A stretch of DNA of 64,000 nt from JAAZBW01 sp035647855 (GCA_035647855.1 DASRMP010000013.1:5598-69597), one strand, 5' to 3'. Positions 36,033 through 45,223 are shown, counted from the first letter of the stretch. A program made the numbers and translations. Notes: generated from the sequence alone by a model not told the origin.

Positions 36033-36520
36033 TGCCGTAGTCCGGTGCGCGGGAAGCCAACAGAAATGGCGCCGATGGCGCGCGTCCGTCACCCGATTCA
36101 CTTCTCGCGGGAAGCCGCTTTCCTTGGTGTTCTGTTACTACTGTAGGAGTTTCGGCAGCGCGTGCTGGTTTCGTACGGTCTGGGGGTGCTTGTCAGCCTG
36201 TTCAACCGGTGGAGGGGCGACAACTGTAGGAGTTTGACCTCTACTGTAGGAGTTAAACGCGCGTAAAACGCCTACACTAGAAGCTAAATGCGTACAGTAG
36301 AGGAATTTGCCGGTCCGGAGAAGGCGCGAACAGGCCAGAAAGGGCCAATTCTCCCCCGCGGCGCGGTGTGCGTCGGTCCATCGGGGCGAAACTCCTACAG
36401 TGGTGGCCGAAAGTCGCGGACTGGAGATCCGCAGGCGCCGTCGAGCCGCCCGCAGGCGCCGAACCCGCGTCCAAGCCAAGGCGCAACACGCCCTTCGCCC
36501 AGAGAAGCGCCGACCTGCGC
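36033..36520. other. Intergenic region containing a palindromic element
   Basis: No gene is seen in these 488 bp. The central part (36140-36401) is the repeated palindromic element listed separately. Between it and the alpha/beta hydrolase stop there is about 120 bp of GC-rich sequence with direct CCGCAGGCGCCG-like repeats and no evident function. Confidence 0.6.
36140..36401. mobile_element. MITE-like palindromic element, copy A
   Basis: A 262-bp non-coding element with perfect 15-bp terminal inverted repeats, ACTGTAGGAGTTTCG (36140-36154) and its complement (36387-36401). Internal copies of the GTAGGAGTT box and an internal inverted repeat CCTCTACTGTA/TACAGTAGAGG give a nested hairpin. A related element is at 60257-60526. 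No transposase or target duplication was found. Confidence 0.75.
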
Positions 36521-37414
36521 CTACCTTGATGCCGCGAGGGCTCCGAGAAGCTGTTCGGTGAGTGCCGCCGGGGATTCCTCCGGCAGAAAATGACCAGCGT
36601 CCCGAATGATTGCCTGCTTCAGGTTCGGCGCCCAACGGGCACTGACCGTCCAGCTGCGCGGGCTGTACATCTGGTCCTCCGCTCCGCGAATGCCGAAGGC
36701 CGGGACCGTGATCGGCCGGTCGATCTTGCGGAGGTAAACGCGGGTGTCGCTCAGGAATGGTGAGCGGGTCTGCCAGCGCAGCGCGTCGACCGCACATCGT
36801 GCCGCGAAAGGGAGGCGGAGAACGGCCGTGTAAGTATCGGCCTCCGCAAGTGCGGCTTCCTCGTCATGTGCCCAGGTCGAGAGGAAGTGGCGGACACCCT
36901 CCCCGGATTTTAGGGAACGTTCGAGAATCGCGGGAAGGTGTCCCGCCTGGAAGTACGGATTGATCCGGGAGGTGAGGAGAGTGCGCCGCAACGCCAGAGG
37001 ATGCGGCGTGCCCACTGCAACGATCGCTGCGGTCACCTCGGGAGCGTAGGACGGCATCGCCCATGCGACGTGTGCGCCGATGCCACGGCCCACCACGGTC
37101 GCGCGGGAGTAGCCGAGCGACGAGATGACACCCGCCACGTCGTAGGAGAACTTGGGAGTCGAGATCTGGCGCTGGGCCTTGTCCGAGGCCCCGAATCCGC
37201 GCAGGTCCATGGCAACTACCCGGTATCCAGCTTCTGCCAGTGGCGGGATGACGTGCCGCCACTCCCACCAGAAGCAGGGGAAGCCGTGCAGCAGTATCAC
37301 GAGAGGGTCTCCCGCGTTGCCGACTTGCGCCACGTGGAACCGAGCGCCGTTGGCCGCCACAAGGCGGTGTTCCCATGGACCGGGCTGTAGTGCCACGGAG
37401 GTGTCAGCGACCAT
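36521..37414 (-). CDS. Alpha/beta hydrolase lacking the nucleophile
   Basis: A 297-residue alpha/beta-hydrolase fold of the epoxide-hydrolase/MhpC group: LHGFPCFWWEWRHV oxyanion loop, MDLRGFGASDKA, and a C-terminal DAGHFLPEE histidine. The nucleophile elbow reads VVGRGIGAHVA, with glycine where Ser or Asp is expected, so it may be a non-hydrolytic or altered enzyme. Its position near nth and crp matches the mycobacterial ephE neighbourhood. TAGCCT ends 6 nt before the ATG, a leaderless arrangement. Confidence 0.82.
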   Translation of the reverse strand: MVADTSVALQPGPWEHRLVAANGARFHVAQVGNAGDPLVILLHGFPCFWWEWRHVIPPLAEAGYRVVAMDLRGFGASDKAQRQISTPKFSYDVAGVISSLGYSRATVVGRGIGAHVAWAMPSYAPEVTAAIVAVGTPHPLALRRTLLTSRINPYFQAGHLPAILERSLKSGEGVRHFLSTWAHDEEAALAEADTYTAVLRLPFAARCAVDALRWQTRSPFLSDTRVYLRKIDRPITVPAFGIRGAEDQMYSPRSWTVSARWAPNLKQAIIRDAGHFLPEESPAALTEQLLGALAASR

Positions 37415-37478
37415 GGGCTGAGGCTACCGGAGCCGAGGCCCGGACGTGCGGTGAGAGTCGCTCACCACACAAGGAACT

Positions 37479-38795
37479 TCACCTCTGAGGATTGTCTCCG
37501 AGCCGTGCCCGGCGCCTTTCGACGGCAGCCCGGATCCGCTGCTCGTCACGGCCCCTGCGGCGGGCACCGTGGGAGACGACCCCGATCATCAGAAGGATGA
37601 CCCCGAAGATCAGGATGCGTCCAGTGGAACCGTCTGCCTCGATGTGGTGAGCGATGTTGCCGCCCAAGCCCGCGTGGAACTGCCTCAGCCAATCCTGTGC
37701 CGGCGCGATGAACTCCCGCGCGAATCCGGGCACGGCCACGAACACCGCACCTCCCAACGCGAGGATCGATCCCACCACGAACGCACCCACCGACGACGCA
37801 CGAGCAAACAACAGCGCCACCACGAGCACGACGAGCCCGGCCAGGAGTTCCGCCAGCGCGGCGATGTTCATCGTGCCGGTCTCCCACGGCGCGTTCGCGG
37901 GCAGCGTCATCCGGGCACCCGCGTCCGACAGCAGGTACCACGCGATCGGAATCAGGAGGAGCATCGCGACAATGCCCCAGATGTGCGCCCCTACGCGTGA
38001 GGGCACGCGGTCGTACTCGGCGCCATCGAAGAGGGTGTCATCCTTGGCGAGCGTGGTGCCGTAGTTCTCCACCCGGGGGTCCGCCTCGACCGACTCCCGA
38101 AGCCGGGTTGGTTCGTTGGAAGGGACATCGCTCTGTTGATGCAGCAGCGAAGTGCGCTGCACCCCGGAGTTGGAGAACGCGTCAGGTTCGAACGTGTCGG
38201 TCGGCTGTGCGTCCGCGGAGACCCGGCCCCTTCCCGCTGCCGCGCCCGTCACTGCGGCGGTGGCGGCAGCACCCGCCGCAGTAGCGCCCTCAGTAGCGCC
38301 CTCAGCGCGACGCCCGTCCTCCGTGGGCTGATCCACGGTCTCCGACGGCATGTCCGCCACCGGCCGCTCAGCGGTCTCCGATGCGTCAGCCGAGTCCGTG
38401 CGTTGAGCCGCCTCGAATTCCGCCTGCCACTCGGCGGCACTCTCGTCCTGCTCCTCGGATGCCGATGGCATCGGCAGGATCGCAGTGGCCGCCGCAGTGC
38501 TCGCTGCAGTGCCCGCGGCTTCCTCGGCCAGTTCGCCGGTAGCCGCCGTATCAGCGACTACCGCGGCGGTCTCGTCCTGTGATGCGTCCTCGGGAGCCTC
38601 GACTTCGTCAGAGTCCCTGCGGGCGCCCTCATGTTCGACTGCCTCGTCATAACCGGCCGGAGTGGCCAGCTCCATCTCCTCGGGTGTTACGTCATCCTCA
38701 GGGGAGCGCAGGTCTGAGTCGTAGGGGCTGAGCGCTACGCCCTCATCCGGCGAGGCCGCACTCTCCTCGTGGGTCTTCTTTTCGCTCTCACTCAT
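37479..38795 (-). CDS. Membrane protein with long acidic disordered N-terminus
   Basis: A 438-residue protein of unknown family. Residues 1-265 are rich in Glu, Asp, Ala, Thr and Ser and lack hydrophobic segments, so they are probably disordered and cytoplasmic. Four membrane helices follow (about 275-295, 315-335, 340-360, 400-418), and the C-terminus is basic (RRRGRDEQRIRAAVERRRAR). The layout resembles actinobacterial membrane proteins near the tad/ssd region, but I do not recognise a named domain. Confidence 0.6.
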   Translation of the reverse strand: MSESEKKTHEESAASPDEGVALSPYDSDLRSPEDDVTPEEMELATPAGYDEAVEHEGARRDSDEVEAPEDASQDETAAVVADTAATGELAEEAAGTAASTAAATAILPMPSASEEQDESAAEWQAEFEAAQRTDSADASETAERPVADMPSETVDQPTEDGRRAEGATEGATAAGAAATAAVTGAAAGRGRVSADAQPTDTFEPDAFSNSGVQRTSLLHQQSDVPSNEPTRLRESVEADPRVENYGTTLAKDDTLFDGAEYDRVPSRVGAHIWGIVAMLLLIPIAWYLLSDAGARMTLPANAPWETGTMNIAALAELLAGLVVLVVALLFARASSVGAFVVGSILALGGAVFVAVPGFAREFIAPAQDWLRQFHAGLGGNIAHHIEADGSTGRILIFGVILLMIGVVSHGARRRGRDEQRIRAAVERRRARLGDNPQR

Positions 38796-38903
38796 GTGGA
38801 CCTCCTCGGATCACCACCCCCAACGGTAGCGAGGACCCCAACCACCGCGGAAAGTGGCGCGCCGAAGCGGGGGGAGCCATCTTGGGGTTTGTGATTCGAG
38901 GCC

Positions 38904-39977
38904 CTACCACGCCGGGGGCAGCGCAGCTGCCGTGCCGGCGTCGCGGGCGTTGCCGATTGCGATACCGCACATGATCAGGATCGGGGGGATCAGGCCGAGG
39001 TAGCCCTTCACGAGGTCTGCCGTCACCGAGGCGAACTCCACCGGAGAGCCCGGCAGGACCGGTACCAGGGTGACGACCACCCACGGCGCGAGGGTGACGA
39101 CCACCCACGGCGCGAGTCCGCCCAGCACCGGTCCCCATGCGGAAAGTATGCCGGTCGCGACACACGCGGCGAGGATCGCGAGCAGGACCACCGATTCCGG
39201 CGTCACGGCGAATGACGGTCCGGTCACCGGCTCCGCGCGCGTTCCGAACCACCAGAGACCGAGGAGGCTCAGAATCACGCCGAGCAATCCGGATAAGAGG
39301 TGCGCGGGTACTCGCGTGGGTGGCGGCGTGCGTGCCAGTTCGCCGGCGTCTGCGTACATCGCCGCGGTTGCGCTTCCGGAGGCTTCCTGGAAAGCCTCGG
39401 AGTTCGCGTACGGGTTCACCTGCGTCGTCGTCCCATTCGTCTCCCACGACGGCGGCGCTTTCACCTCGTGAGACAGACGCCTTGTCGCGGCGAGTCGTTC
39501 CATTTCGGCGAGTCCGGCCCGGAGGCCCAGTCGCCGGGCAACGGGCATCGCGCTCGCGGCAACCGCGAACAGCATGAGAATCACGAACTGGAGGCCTGTG
39601 GCGCCGTACACCACGGCGGGGTCGTCGGCTGGGCCGGCGAAACCGGCGTCACCACCCGGCAGGAAGCGTTCGAGGCCTCGGCCACCTCCGGTGATCAACG
39701 CGATCGCAACGATCACAACCGGGATGAGAATGTGTGCCGGACCGTGCCGGCCCGCCGAAGATGCCCAGATCACGCCGAGAATCAATCCGACCGCCTGCAC
39801 TGGTGACGCGAACGAGAGCCACTGCGACGCGGACTGAGCGGAGCCAGGAAGACCGGACTGCAGCGGGAGGAGCGTGAGGGCCGCAGTTCCGAGCAGGACG
39901 TTGACAATGAGGATAAGGATGACAGTGATCAGCGGCGCCGGAGCCGGGTCGGGAGGCTGATCACGCGACGAATTCAC
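38904..39977 (-). CDS. Polytopic membrane protein of unknown function
   Basis: A 357-residue membrane protein with four to five N-terminal helices (about 17-165), a polar middle segment (about 165-215) and about five C-terminal helices. No recognised domain is seen. A 24-bp in-frame tandem duplication (about 39068-39115) repeats LAPWVVVT inside one predicted helix. It lies between the acidic membrane protein and the YeiH operon on the same strand, with gaps of 108 and 53 bp. Confidence 0.6.
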   Translation of the reverse strand: MNSSRDQPPDPAPAPLITVILILIVNVLLGTAALTLLPLQSGLPGSAQSASQWLSFASPVQAVGLILGVIWASSAGRHGPAHILIPVVIVAIALITGGGRGLERFLPGGDAGFAGPADDPAVVYGATGLQFVILMLFAVAASAMPVARRLGLRAGLAEMERLAATRRLSHEVKAPPSWETNGTTTQVNPYANSEAFQEASGSATAAMYADAGELARTPPPTRVPAHLLSGLLGVILSLLGLWWFGTRAEPVTGPSFAVTPESVVLLAILAACVATGILSAWGPVLGGLAPWVVVTLAPWVVVTLVPVLPGSPVEFASVTADLVKGYLGLIPPILIMCGIAIGNARDAGTAAALPPAW

Positions 39978-40030
39978 CCGCCCAGCCTAGTGGCGGAGCG
40001 GATGAATCCGGGGGAGTCGCTCACCGCCCG

Positions 40031-41230
40031 TCAGAAGGTGAAACCGGACCAGAACAGCACGGCGAGGCCAAGGCCTACCACCAGGTTCACGAGGGTCGCG
40101 ACGGCGAACACGAGAATTGGCTTGGCCCCGGCGTCCTTCAGCGAACCGATGGAGAACTCGAGACCGATGGAGATGAAGGCTGCCGTGAGGAACCAGCCAC
40201 GCAGGGCATTCGCGGTGCCGATGGCCGACTTCGCGATCTCCGGGTCAGCGGTGGACACGAAGATCGTCGCGATGACGGACGCCACCAGGAATCCGAGAAC
40301 GAACTTGGGGAAGCTCTTCCAGAGCATCGACGCCCTGGGACGTGTGCCGTCGGTGTCCTTCTGCGCCTTGAACGCGTACCAGGCCGAGAGGAGAACCGCG
40401 ACCACGCCGAGCAGCGCATTCTGGGTGACCTTCACGATGGTTGCGATTTGAAGGGGCCTTTCGCCCGCCACCGCGCCGGCGGCCGTGACTGCGGCGGTGG
40501 TGTCGATGTTTCCGCCGATCCACGCGCCGGTTACGGCCTCGCTGAGGCCCAGGAGGTTGGCCAGCCAGGGGAGAAGGAAGATCATCGGTACCGCGAACAT
40601 GACCACGAGCGTCGCGGTGTAGGCGAGCTGCTCCTTCTTCGCCTGGACCGTTCCGGCGGCGGCGACGGCGGCGGACACGCCGCAGATCGAGATCGCCGAG
40701 GCCAGCAGGGCGCGGAGCTGGTGGTCCAGGCCGAGAACACCGGCAAACCACCAGGTGAACAAGAAGACAGTGGTGATGAGAAGAACTGCCTGCACGATCG
40801 CGGGACCGGCGGCCGAGGCGATGACGCCGAAATTGATGGACGCTCCCAGCAGCACGAGCCCGGTCTTGATGAAGAACTCGGTGCGGAACGCGGCGCTCAT
40901 ACGTTCGCGGACTCCGAGAATGGACAGCAGGGCATTCGCGCCGAAGCCGAGGAGGATCGCGTAGATGGGGAACTCGATCGACTTCGCGATCTGCCCGAAA
41001 CCGGTGCCGGCTGTCGCCTCAGGAACCCAGTCAGTCAGCCACTGCACCAGGGCCGTGAGGAGGAAGACCACCACGAGCCCGACGGCGGTCCACACTCGGT
41101 GGGAGGCAGCACTGGGCGCGCTCTGCGCAAGGGTTGCCGCGACCTCGGGCGTGGGGGCGTTGCCGCCCACAGGCGTGGCGTCAGCGGATGTCAGGCCCGG
41201 CTCCTTCACGAATGAGTCCTGGGTGCTCAT
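40031..41230 (-). CDS. yeiH: YeiH-family (UPF0324) putative sulfate exporter
   Basis: A 399-residue membrane protein of the UPF0324/YeiH family, proposed to export sulfur compounds. Family motifs are LGFGANALLSILGVRER, FIKTGLVLLGASINF, ALLASAISICGVSAAVAAAG, GAWIGGNIDTTAAVTAAGAV, and KVTQNALLGVVAVLLS. About ten helices are predicted. The first 45 residues are polar. The ATG overlaps the stop of a 53-residue membrane protein gene (ATGA), so the two form an operon. Confidence 0.88.
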   Translation of the reverse strand: MSTQDSFVKEPGLTSADATPVGGNAPTPEVAATLAQSAPSAASHRVWTAVGLVVVFLLTALVQWLTDWVPEATAGTGFGQIAKSIEFPIYAILLGFGANALLSILGVRERMSAAFRTEFFIKTGLVLLGASINFGVIASAAGPAIVQAVLLITTVFLFTWWFAGVLGLDHQLRALLASAISICGVSAAVAAAGTVQAKKEQLAYTATLVVMFAVPMIFLLPWLANLLGLSEAVTGAWIGGNIDTTAAVTAAGAVAGERPLQIATIVKVTQNALLGVVAVLLSAWYAFKAQKDTDGTRPRASMLWKSFPKFVLGFLVASVIATIFVSTADPEIAKSAIGTANALRGWFLTAAFISIGLEFSIGSLKDAGAKPILVFAVATLVNLVVGLGLAVLFWSGFTF

Positions 41231-41388
41231 GGGATCAGTCCCGGAGGGATGACGCGGGTGAGCGCGAGGACGAGGAGCACCAATCCGAGGATGGTCGCGG
41301 CCCAGTCCTCATTGATCGAGAACTTGCCGTCGGCACGCGGATCCGTGCCGGGATCTTCAGCCGCCGGGCGCTGCGCCGGTTGGGACAT
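41227..41388 (-). CDS. 53-aa single-helix membrane protein upstream of yeiH
   Basis: MSQPAQRPAAEDPGTDPRAD, then GKFSINEDWAATILGLVLLV, then a short LALTRVIPPGLIP. It has one hydrophobic helix at about residues 28-45. GGAGAG lies upstream of the ATG, and the stop overlaps the yeiH start by 4 bp. This tight coupling suggests a small partner of the exporter; no family is recognised. Confidence 0.75.
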   Translation of the reverse strand: MSQPAQRPAAEDPGTDPRADGKFSINEDWAATILGLVLLVLALTRVIPPGLIP

Positions 41389-41490
41389 CTCAGCTCTCCT
41401 TCTCGGTGGGGGCCATGGGCGTCACCGGGTCCGACAGTAGGCCCACGCAGGCCCCGAATGCCAATAGGTGTTGCATCCTGGCCCGCTTCG

Positions 41491-42267
41491 CTAAGTCCGG
41501 CACCGTGCCCGCCGCCGGAGCAGAATCGCGACCGCGAACGAGGCGACCACGGCGGCCACGAGAGCAGCGAAACCGATCTGCCCCGTGCGGTCGAGCACAA
41601 CCTGCTCCTCCCACTTCCGGATGGGCCAGCCCTCGTCGCGCGCAATTCTGGCAAGTGCGCGGTCCGGATTGACCGCGACCGGGTGCCCGACCGCCCGCAG
41701 GAGGGGCTCGTCCGTGATCGAGTCCGAATACGCCCAGCATCGTTCGAGATCCCAGCCCCGCCGGTCGGCCATCGCGGCCATGGCAACGGGTTTCGCCTCG
41801 CCATAGTTGTACGCAGAGATACCGCCCGTGTACTTCCCGTCCTCGATCTCCAACTGGGTCGCGATCATTCCCTCGACGTCGAGAAGATGCATGATCGGCC
41901 GCACGATGGCCTCCGCCGAAGCAGAGACAATGATCACATCGTGGCCCGCAGCGTGATGGGCAGAGAAGGCGTCCAGCGCCTCCCGATACACGACGGGCTG
42001 GATGGTTTCGGTGAGGGCCGCATCCACGACCGAGTCGAACTCGGCGACCGACCACCCCGAGACCATCTCGGTGAGGTCCTCCCTGAGCCGATCGCTCCGT
42101 TCGTGTGTGGCGTCGAGCAGGTGATAAGCGAGTTGCGACTGAGCCGCGCGCATGACGTCCCGGCGCCGAACCAGGCCCGCGCGCAACAGCGGCTTCGTCA
42201 GCGCGAGCGATGACGGTTTCGCGAGCACCGTCTTGTCGAGGTCGAAGAACGCTGCGGAGGTCGCCAT
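41491..42267 (-). CDS. HAD-superfamily IB phosphatase
   Basis: A 258-residue SerB-like HAD-IB hydrolase. FFDLDKTVL (nucleophile Asp and acid Asp), VIIVSASAEAIVRP, and DSITDEPLL cover the catalytic motifs. A hydrophobic C-terminal helix (about 228-250) may anchor it. AAGGAGAC sits close upstream of the ATG. It is divergent from ssd as in mycobacteria (Rv3661/Rv3660c). The physiological substrate is not evident. Confidence 0.88.
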   Translation of the reverse strand: MATSAAFFDLDKTVLAKPSSLALTKPLLRAGLVRRRDVMRAAQSQLAYHLLDATHERSDRLREDLTEMVSGWSVAEFDSVVDAALTETIQPVVYREALDAFSAHHAAGHDVIIVSASAEAIVRPIMHLLDVEGMIATQLEIEDGKYTGGISAYNYGEAKPVAMAAMADRRGWDLERCWAYSDSITDEPLLRAVGHPVAVNPDRALARIARDEGWPIRKWEEQVVLDRTGQIGFAALVAAVVASFAVAILLRRRARCRT

Positions 42268-42465
42268 TCTTCCGTCTCCTTCCCACAGGGGCACATTCAG
42301 AGTACGGCACCGTTCCGCGCCGATCCGTGATGCGTCCGCGCAGAAGTCGCTCGCACACGGTTCTCCACGAGTGACAAATCTCCACAGGCACGATGGCGCA
42401 GCCTTTCTCCACAGTTCACCGGCCGTGCGCCGCATCGGGTGGACCTCCGCGGCAATGTGGCACCC

Positions 42466-43479
42466 ATGACGTCTCAGATTGCTGATTCACTTGCTCCAGC
42501 CGCATCCGTGTCCGTACGGGGTGGGGCTGCCGTCGTCGTCGACCCATTCGGGACGACGGCCCTTCGCGAACTTGCGGAACTCACGGGTCTGCAGGTCCGG
42601 ACCAGCCGGGTGTGGCCGTTCGATCTCGGCCCGAGGGACAGGGTCGTGTCCACGGTCCCGGTACCGCGGGCCCGAAGCGGCGATGTCCTGGGCGTGGTGG
42701 TCGGAACTTTTACGCCTCCGGGCATCGGCGAGGCCTGGCCAGACCGGACAGTGACGCTGGAGGAGGGGGCTGCCGGTATCGTCGCGCATCTCGCGGGCGA
42801 CTCGGACCCATCCGGCATGGTGGTGGCGGTCACCGGTACGCGGGGCGGCATCGGCACCACGACATTCGGCGCCGCACTCGCACGCATCCTGGCCGAGGAG
42901 CCGCTCGCGGTCGCATTCGTGGACACCGACCCCGTGCCGCGAGCCCGGGCACTCCTGGAACTGACCGAGGGGATCTCGTGGGCAGATCTCGCCGGCGAAA
43001 CCGGCCCGTTCCTGCCGCATCGCATCGACGCGAGCCTGCCGGTGTGGGAGCGCGTGCGCGTGCTCGCGTCGGACCATCGCGGGATGGCGGGCCTTCGGCC
43101 GGGCGCCGCGGTGCACGCACTCGCGTGTGCGCTCGACGTCGTCGTGGTCGACTCCGGACGGGATCTTGACATGGCGAGGGAATTCCAGCCCACGCTTTTT
43201 GTGCCGGTCCTGGCCGGAGATCTCGCGGACATCGAGTTCGTGGGCCGGCTGAGGATGTCTCTCGACTCGTCGTGCGCCGTGGTTCCCGTAGTCCGCGCGG
43301 GCGGCGCCATGCGGCCGGAGGAGGCGGCGCTGCGGTTGGGCGTGGAAGTCGTTGCGCTCGGCATCGAGCGGAATGGCGCGGCCGCCGCCGCTCACGGCTC
43401 ACGTCCGGGTGAGCGGCCCCGTGGGGCGGTCGCTCAGGCGGCACGAGCCGTCGCGCGAATCTGCCTGAAGCAGCTATGA
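42466..43479 (+). CDS. ssd: Septum-site-determining-like protein Ssd (CpaE/MinD family)
   Basis: A 337-residue MinD/CpaE-like ATPase fold at the head of the tad genes. The Walker A region is degenerate: TGTRGGIGTTTFGAALA lacks the usual lysines of KGGxGKT. The later VVVDSGRDLDMA and VAFVDTD strands are kept. Mycobacterial Ssd has a similar deviant P-loop and affects septum formation; in tad loci the family localises pili. The stop overlaps the tadA start. Confidence 0.8.
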   Translation: MTSQIADSLAPAASVSVRGGAAVVVDPFGTTALRELAELTGLQVRTSRVWPFDLGPRDRVVSTVPVPRARSGDVLGVVVGTFTPPGIGEAWPDRTVTLEEGAAGIVAHLAGDSDPSGMVVAVTGTRGGIGTTTFGAALARILAEEPLAVAFVDTDPVPRARALLELTEGISWADLAGETGPFLPHRIDASLPVWERVRVLASDHRGMAGLRPGAAVHALACALDVVVVDSGRDLDMAREFQPTLFVPVLAGDLADIEFVGRLRMSLDSSCAVVPVVRAGGAMRPEEAALRLGVEVVALGIERNGAAAAAHGSRPGERPRGAVAQAARAVARICLKQL

Positions 43480-44594
43480 AGATCGAACGGGTCCGCGACC
43501 GGGTGGCAGGTGGCTCCACGCTGGCGCACGCGCTCGCTGCGGAGGGTGGGCTCTCGGCCACGACAGTCGTCCTCGAGCGGGAACTCGCCGGCGCGCGTCT
43601 CCTCGGGGCGGGCGAGGAACTGCAGGGTCTGCTCACGGAGCCGGGCGTGACCGACGTCGTCGTGCACTCGGGGACCGTGTGGGTGGACCGCGGAGACGGG
43701 ATGGAGGACGCCGGCGTGAGTCTCGGTGGCGAACGGGAGGTGCGGGCACTGGCGGTGCGCCTCTCCGCGCTGGCCGGGCAGCGCCTCGACGACGCCGCTC
43801 CCATCGTCGACGGCGTGCTCCCCAGCGGGGTCCGGCTTCATGCCGTGCTCCCGCCGCTTGCGGCGGACGGCACTTCGATCTCACTGCGGACCCACCACCA
43901 GCAGACACTGACGCTGGATGAGTTGCACCGCCGCGGCGCGACCGGCCCACTGGCCGACGCCGCGCTCCGGGCCCTCGTACGGGGACGGGCGAACGGCGTG
44001 CTGGCGGGCGCGACCGGCACCGGCAAGACGACACTGCTCTCGGCACTCATCGGAGTTGTGAGACCGGACGAGCGCATCGTGTGCATCGAGGAGGTGCGGG
44101 AACTCGAACCGGACCATCCGCACGTGGTGCATTTGCAGTCGCGTGCCGCGAATGTGCAGTCGGCCGGCGCGGTCGGGCTCGATTCGCTGGTGCGGGCGGC
44201 GCTGCGGATGCGGCCCGACCGGATCGTCCTCGGCGAGGCCCGCGGCTCCGAGGTCCGCGAGGTGCTGACCGCGCTCAACACGGGACACGCCGGATCGTGG
44301 TTCACGCTGCACGCCAACTCGGTGACGGACGTCCCCGCGAGACTCGTGGCACTCGGCGCGCTGGCGGGCATGGCCCCGGGGACGATTGCGCTTCAGGCCG
44401 GCGTGGCGCTCGACGTGGTTGTGCTGCTACGCCGCGAAGGCGGCGTACGGCGGGTATCGCAACTGGCCGGTCTCCGTGCGGATCCTGGTCACGGTGCGGG
44501 GCTCGCCGCCGTGCCGGTGCTGGAGGTTGCCCGCGGGACGGAGACCCCGGTGAGGGGAGCCTGGGAGAGGTTCGCGGAGCGGTGGATGGGCTGA
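43476..44594 (+). CDS. tadA: TadA/CpaF-type secretion ATPase
   Basis: A 372-residue type II/IV secretion ATPase that powers Flp/Tad pilus assembly. Walker A GATGTGKTTLLS, the Asp box EEVRELEPDHPHVVHLQSR, Walker B RPDRIVLGEARGSEV and the His box HAGSWFTLHAN are all seen. The N-terminal domain is short. It overlaps ssd upstream (ATGA) and tadB downstream. Confidence 0.93.
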   Translation: MKIERVRDRVAGGSTLAHALAAEGGLSATTVVLERELAGARLLGAGEELQGLLTEPGVTDVVVHSGTVWVDRGDGMEDAGVSLGGEREVRALAVRLSALAGQRLDDAAPIVDGVLPSGVRLHAVLPPLAADGTSISLRTHHQQTLTLDELHRRGATGPLADAALRALVRGRANGVLAGATGTGKTTLLSALIGVVRPDERIVCIEEVRELEPDHPHVVHLQSRAANVQSAGAVGLDSLVRAALRMRPDRIVLGEARGSEVREVLTALNTGHAGSWFTLHANSVTDVPARLVALGALAGMAPGTIALQAGVALDVVVLLRREGGVRRVSQLAGLRADPGHGAGLAAVPVLEVARGTETPVRGAWERFAERWMG

Positions 44595-45223
44595 CCCGGG
44601 CGCTGCTGATTGTTGCCCTGCTGATGTGGGGGTTCGCCCATGTCATCAAAGTGAGCCCGCGCCGGCTGCCCGTTCCCGCGTGGCGGGTGGCGATGGCCCG
44701 GATTTGGCGAGCGAGGTCGCGGCGGCAGGTGGACGTGGGAGCACTGATTACAGAGGTCGCGACTCGGCTGCGCTCGGGGGCGGGTGCTGCGGAGGCGTGG
44801 GACGGAGCGGCTGCACGCGCCGGGCTGCCGACCGGCATGGTGGACGGCCTGCCGGCCGCGCTCGCCGCGCTTCCCGCTGGACCCGCCGGCGCCGGAGCGC
44901 GCGCGGCGTGGCGGATGGCGGCTGAACTCGGCGCGCCTCTCGCCGAGACGCTGGACGATTGCGCAACGGCGCTCTCGCACGTCGAGGAGAACGCCGCGTC
45001 GCGGTCGGTGGCGCTCGCGGGACCCCTGGCGAGCGCTCGACTGCTGGCCGCACTGCCCGTCCTCGGTGTCCTCCTTGGAACGGGACTCGGCGCCGACCCT
45101 CTCAAGCAGTTGCTCGGAGGGGGCGTTGGAACCGGCGCCGGAGTGCTCGGCGCGGTGCTGTATGCGGCGGGGCTGCGCTGGTCCGGACGGCTCGTGCGGG
45201 CGGCCCGTGGGACCGAGGCATGA
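44582..45223 (+). CDS. tadB: TadB-like pilus assembly membrane protein
   Basis: A 213-residue protein of the TadB type, shorter than usual. One N-terminal helix (about 5-20), a cytoplasmic helical domain with the T2SSF-like pattern LRSGAGAAEAWDGAA, and two C-terminal helices (about 145-195). The start is uncertain: GTG 44582 overlaps tadA, and ATG 44624 would remove part of the first helix. The stop overlaps tadC. Confidence 0.75.
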   Translation: MDGLTRALLIVALLMWGFAHVIKVSPRRLPVPAWRVAMARIWRARSRRQVDVGALITEVATRLRSGAGAAEAWDGAAARAGLPTGMVDGLPAALAALPAGPAGAGARAAWRMAAELGAPLAETLDDCATALSHVEENAASRSVALAGPLASARLLAALPVLGVLLGTGLGADPLKQLLGGGVGTGAGVLGAVLYAAGLRWSGRLVRAARGTEA

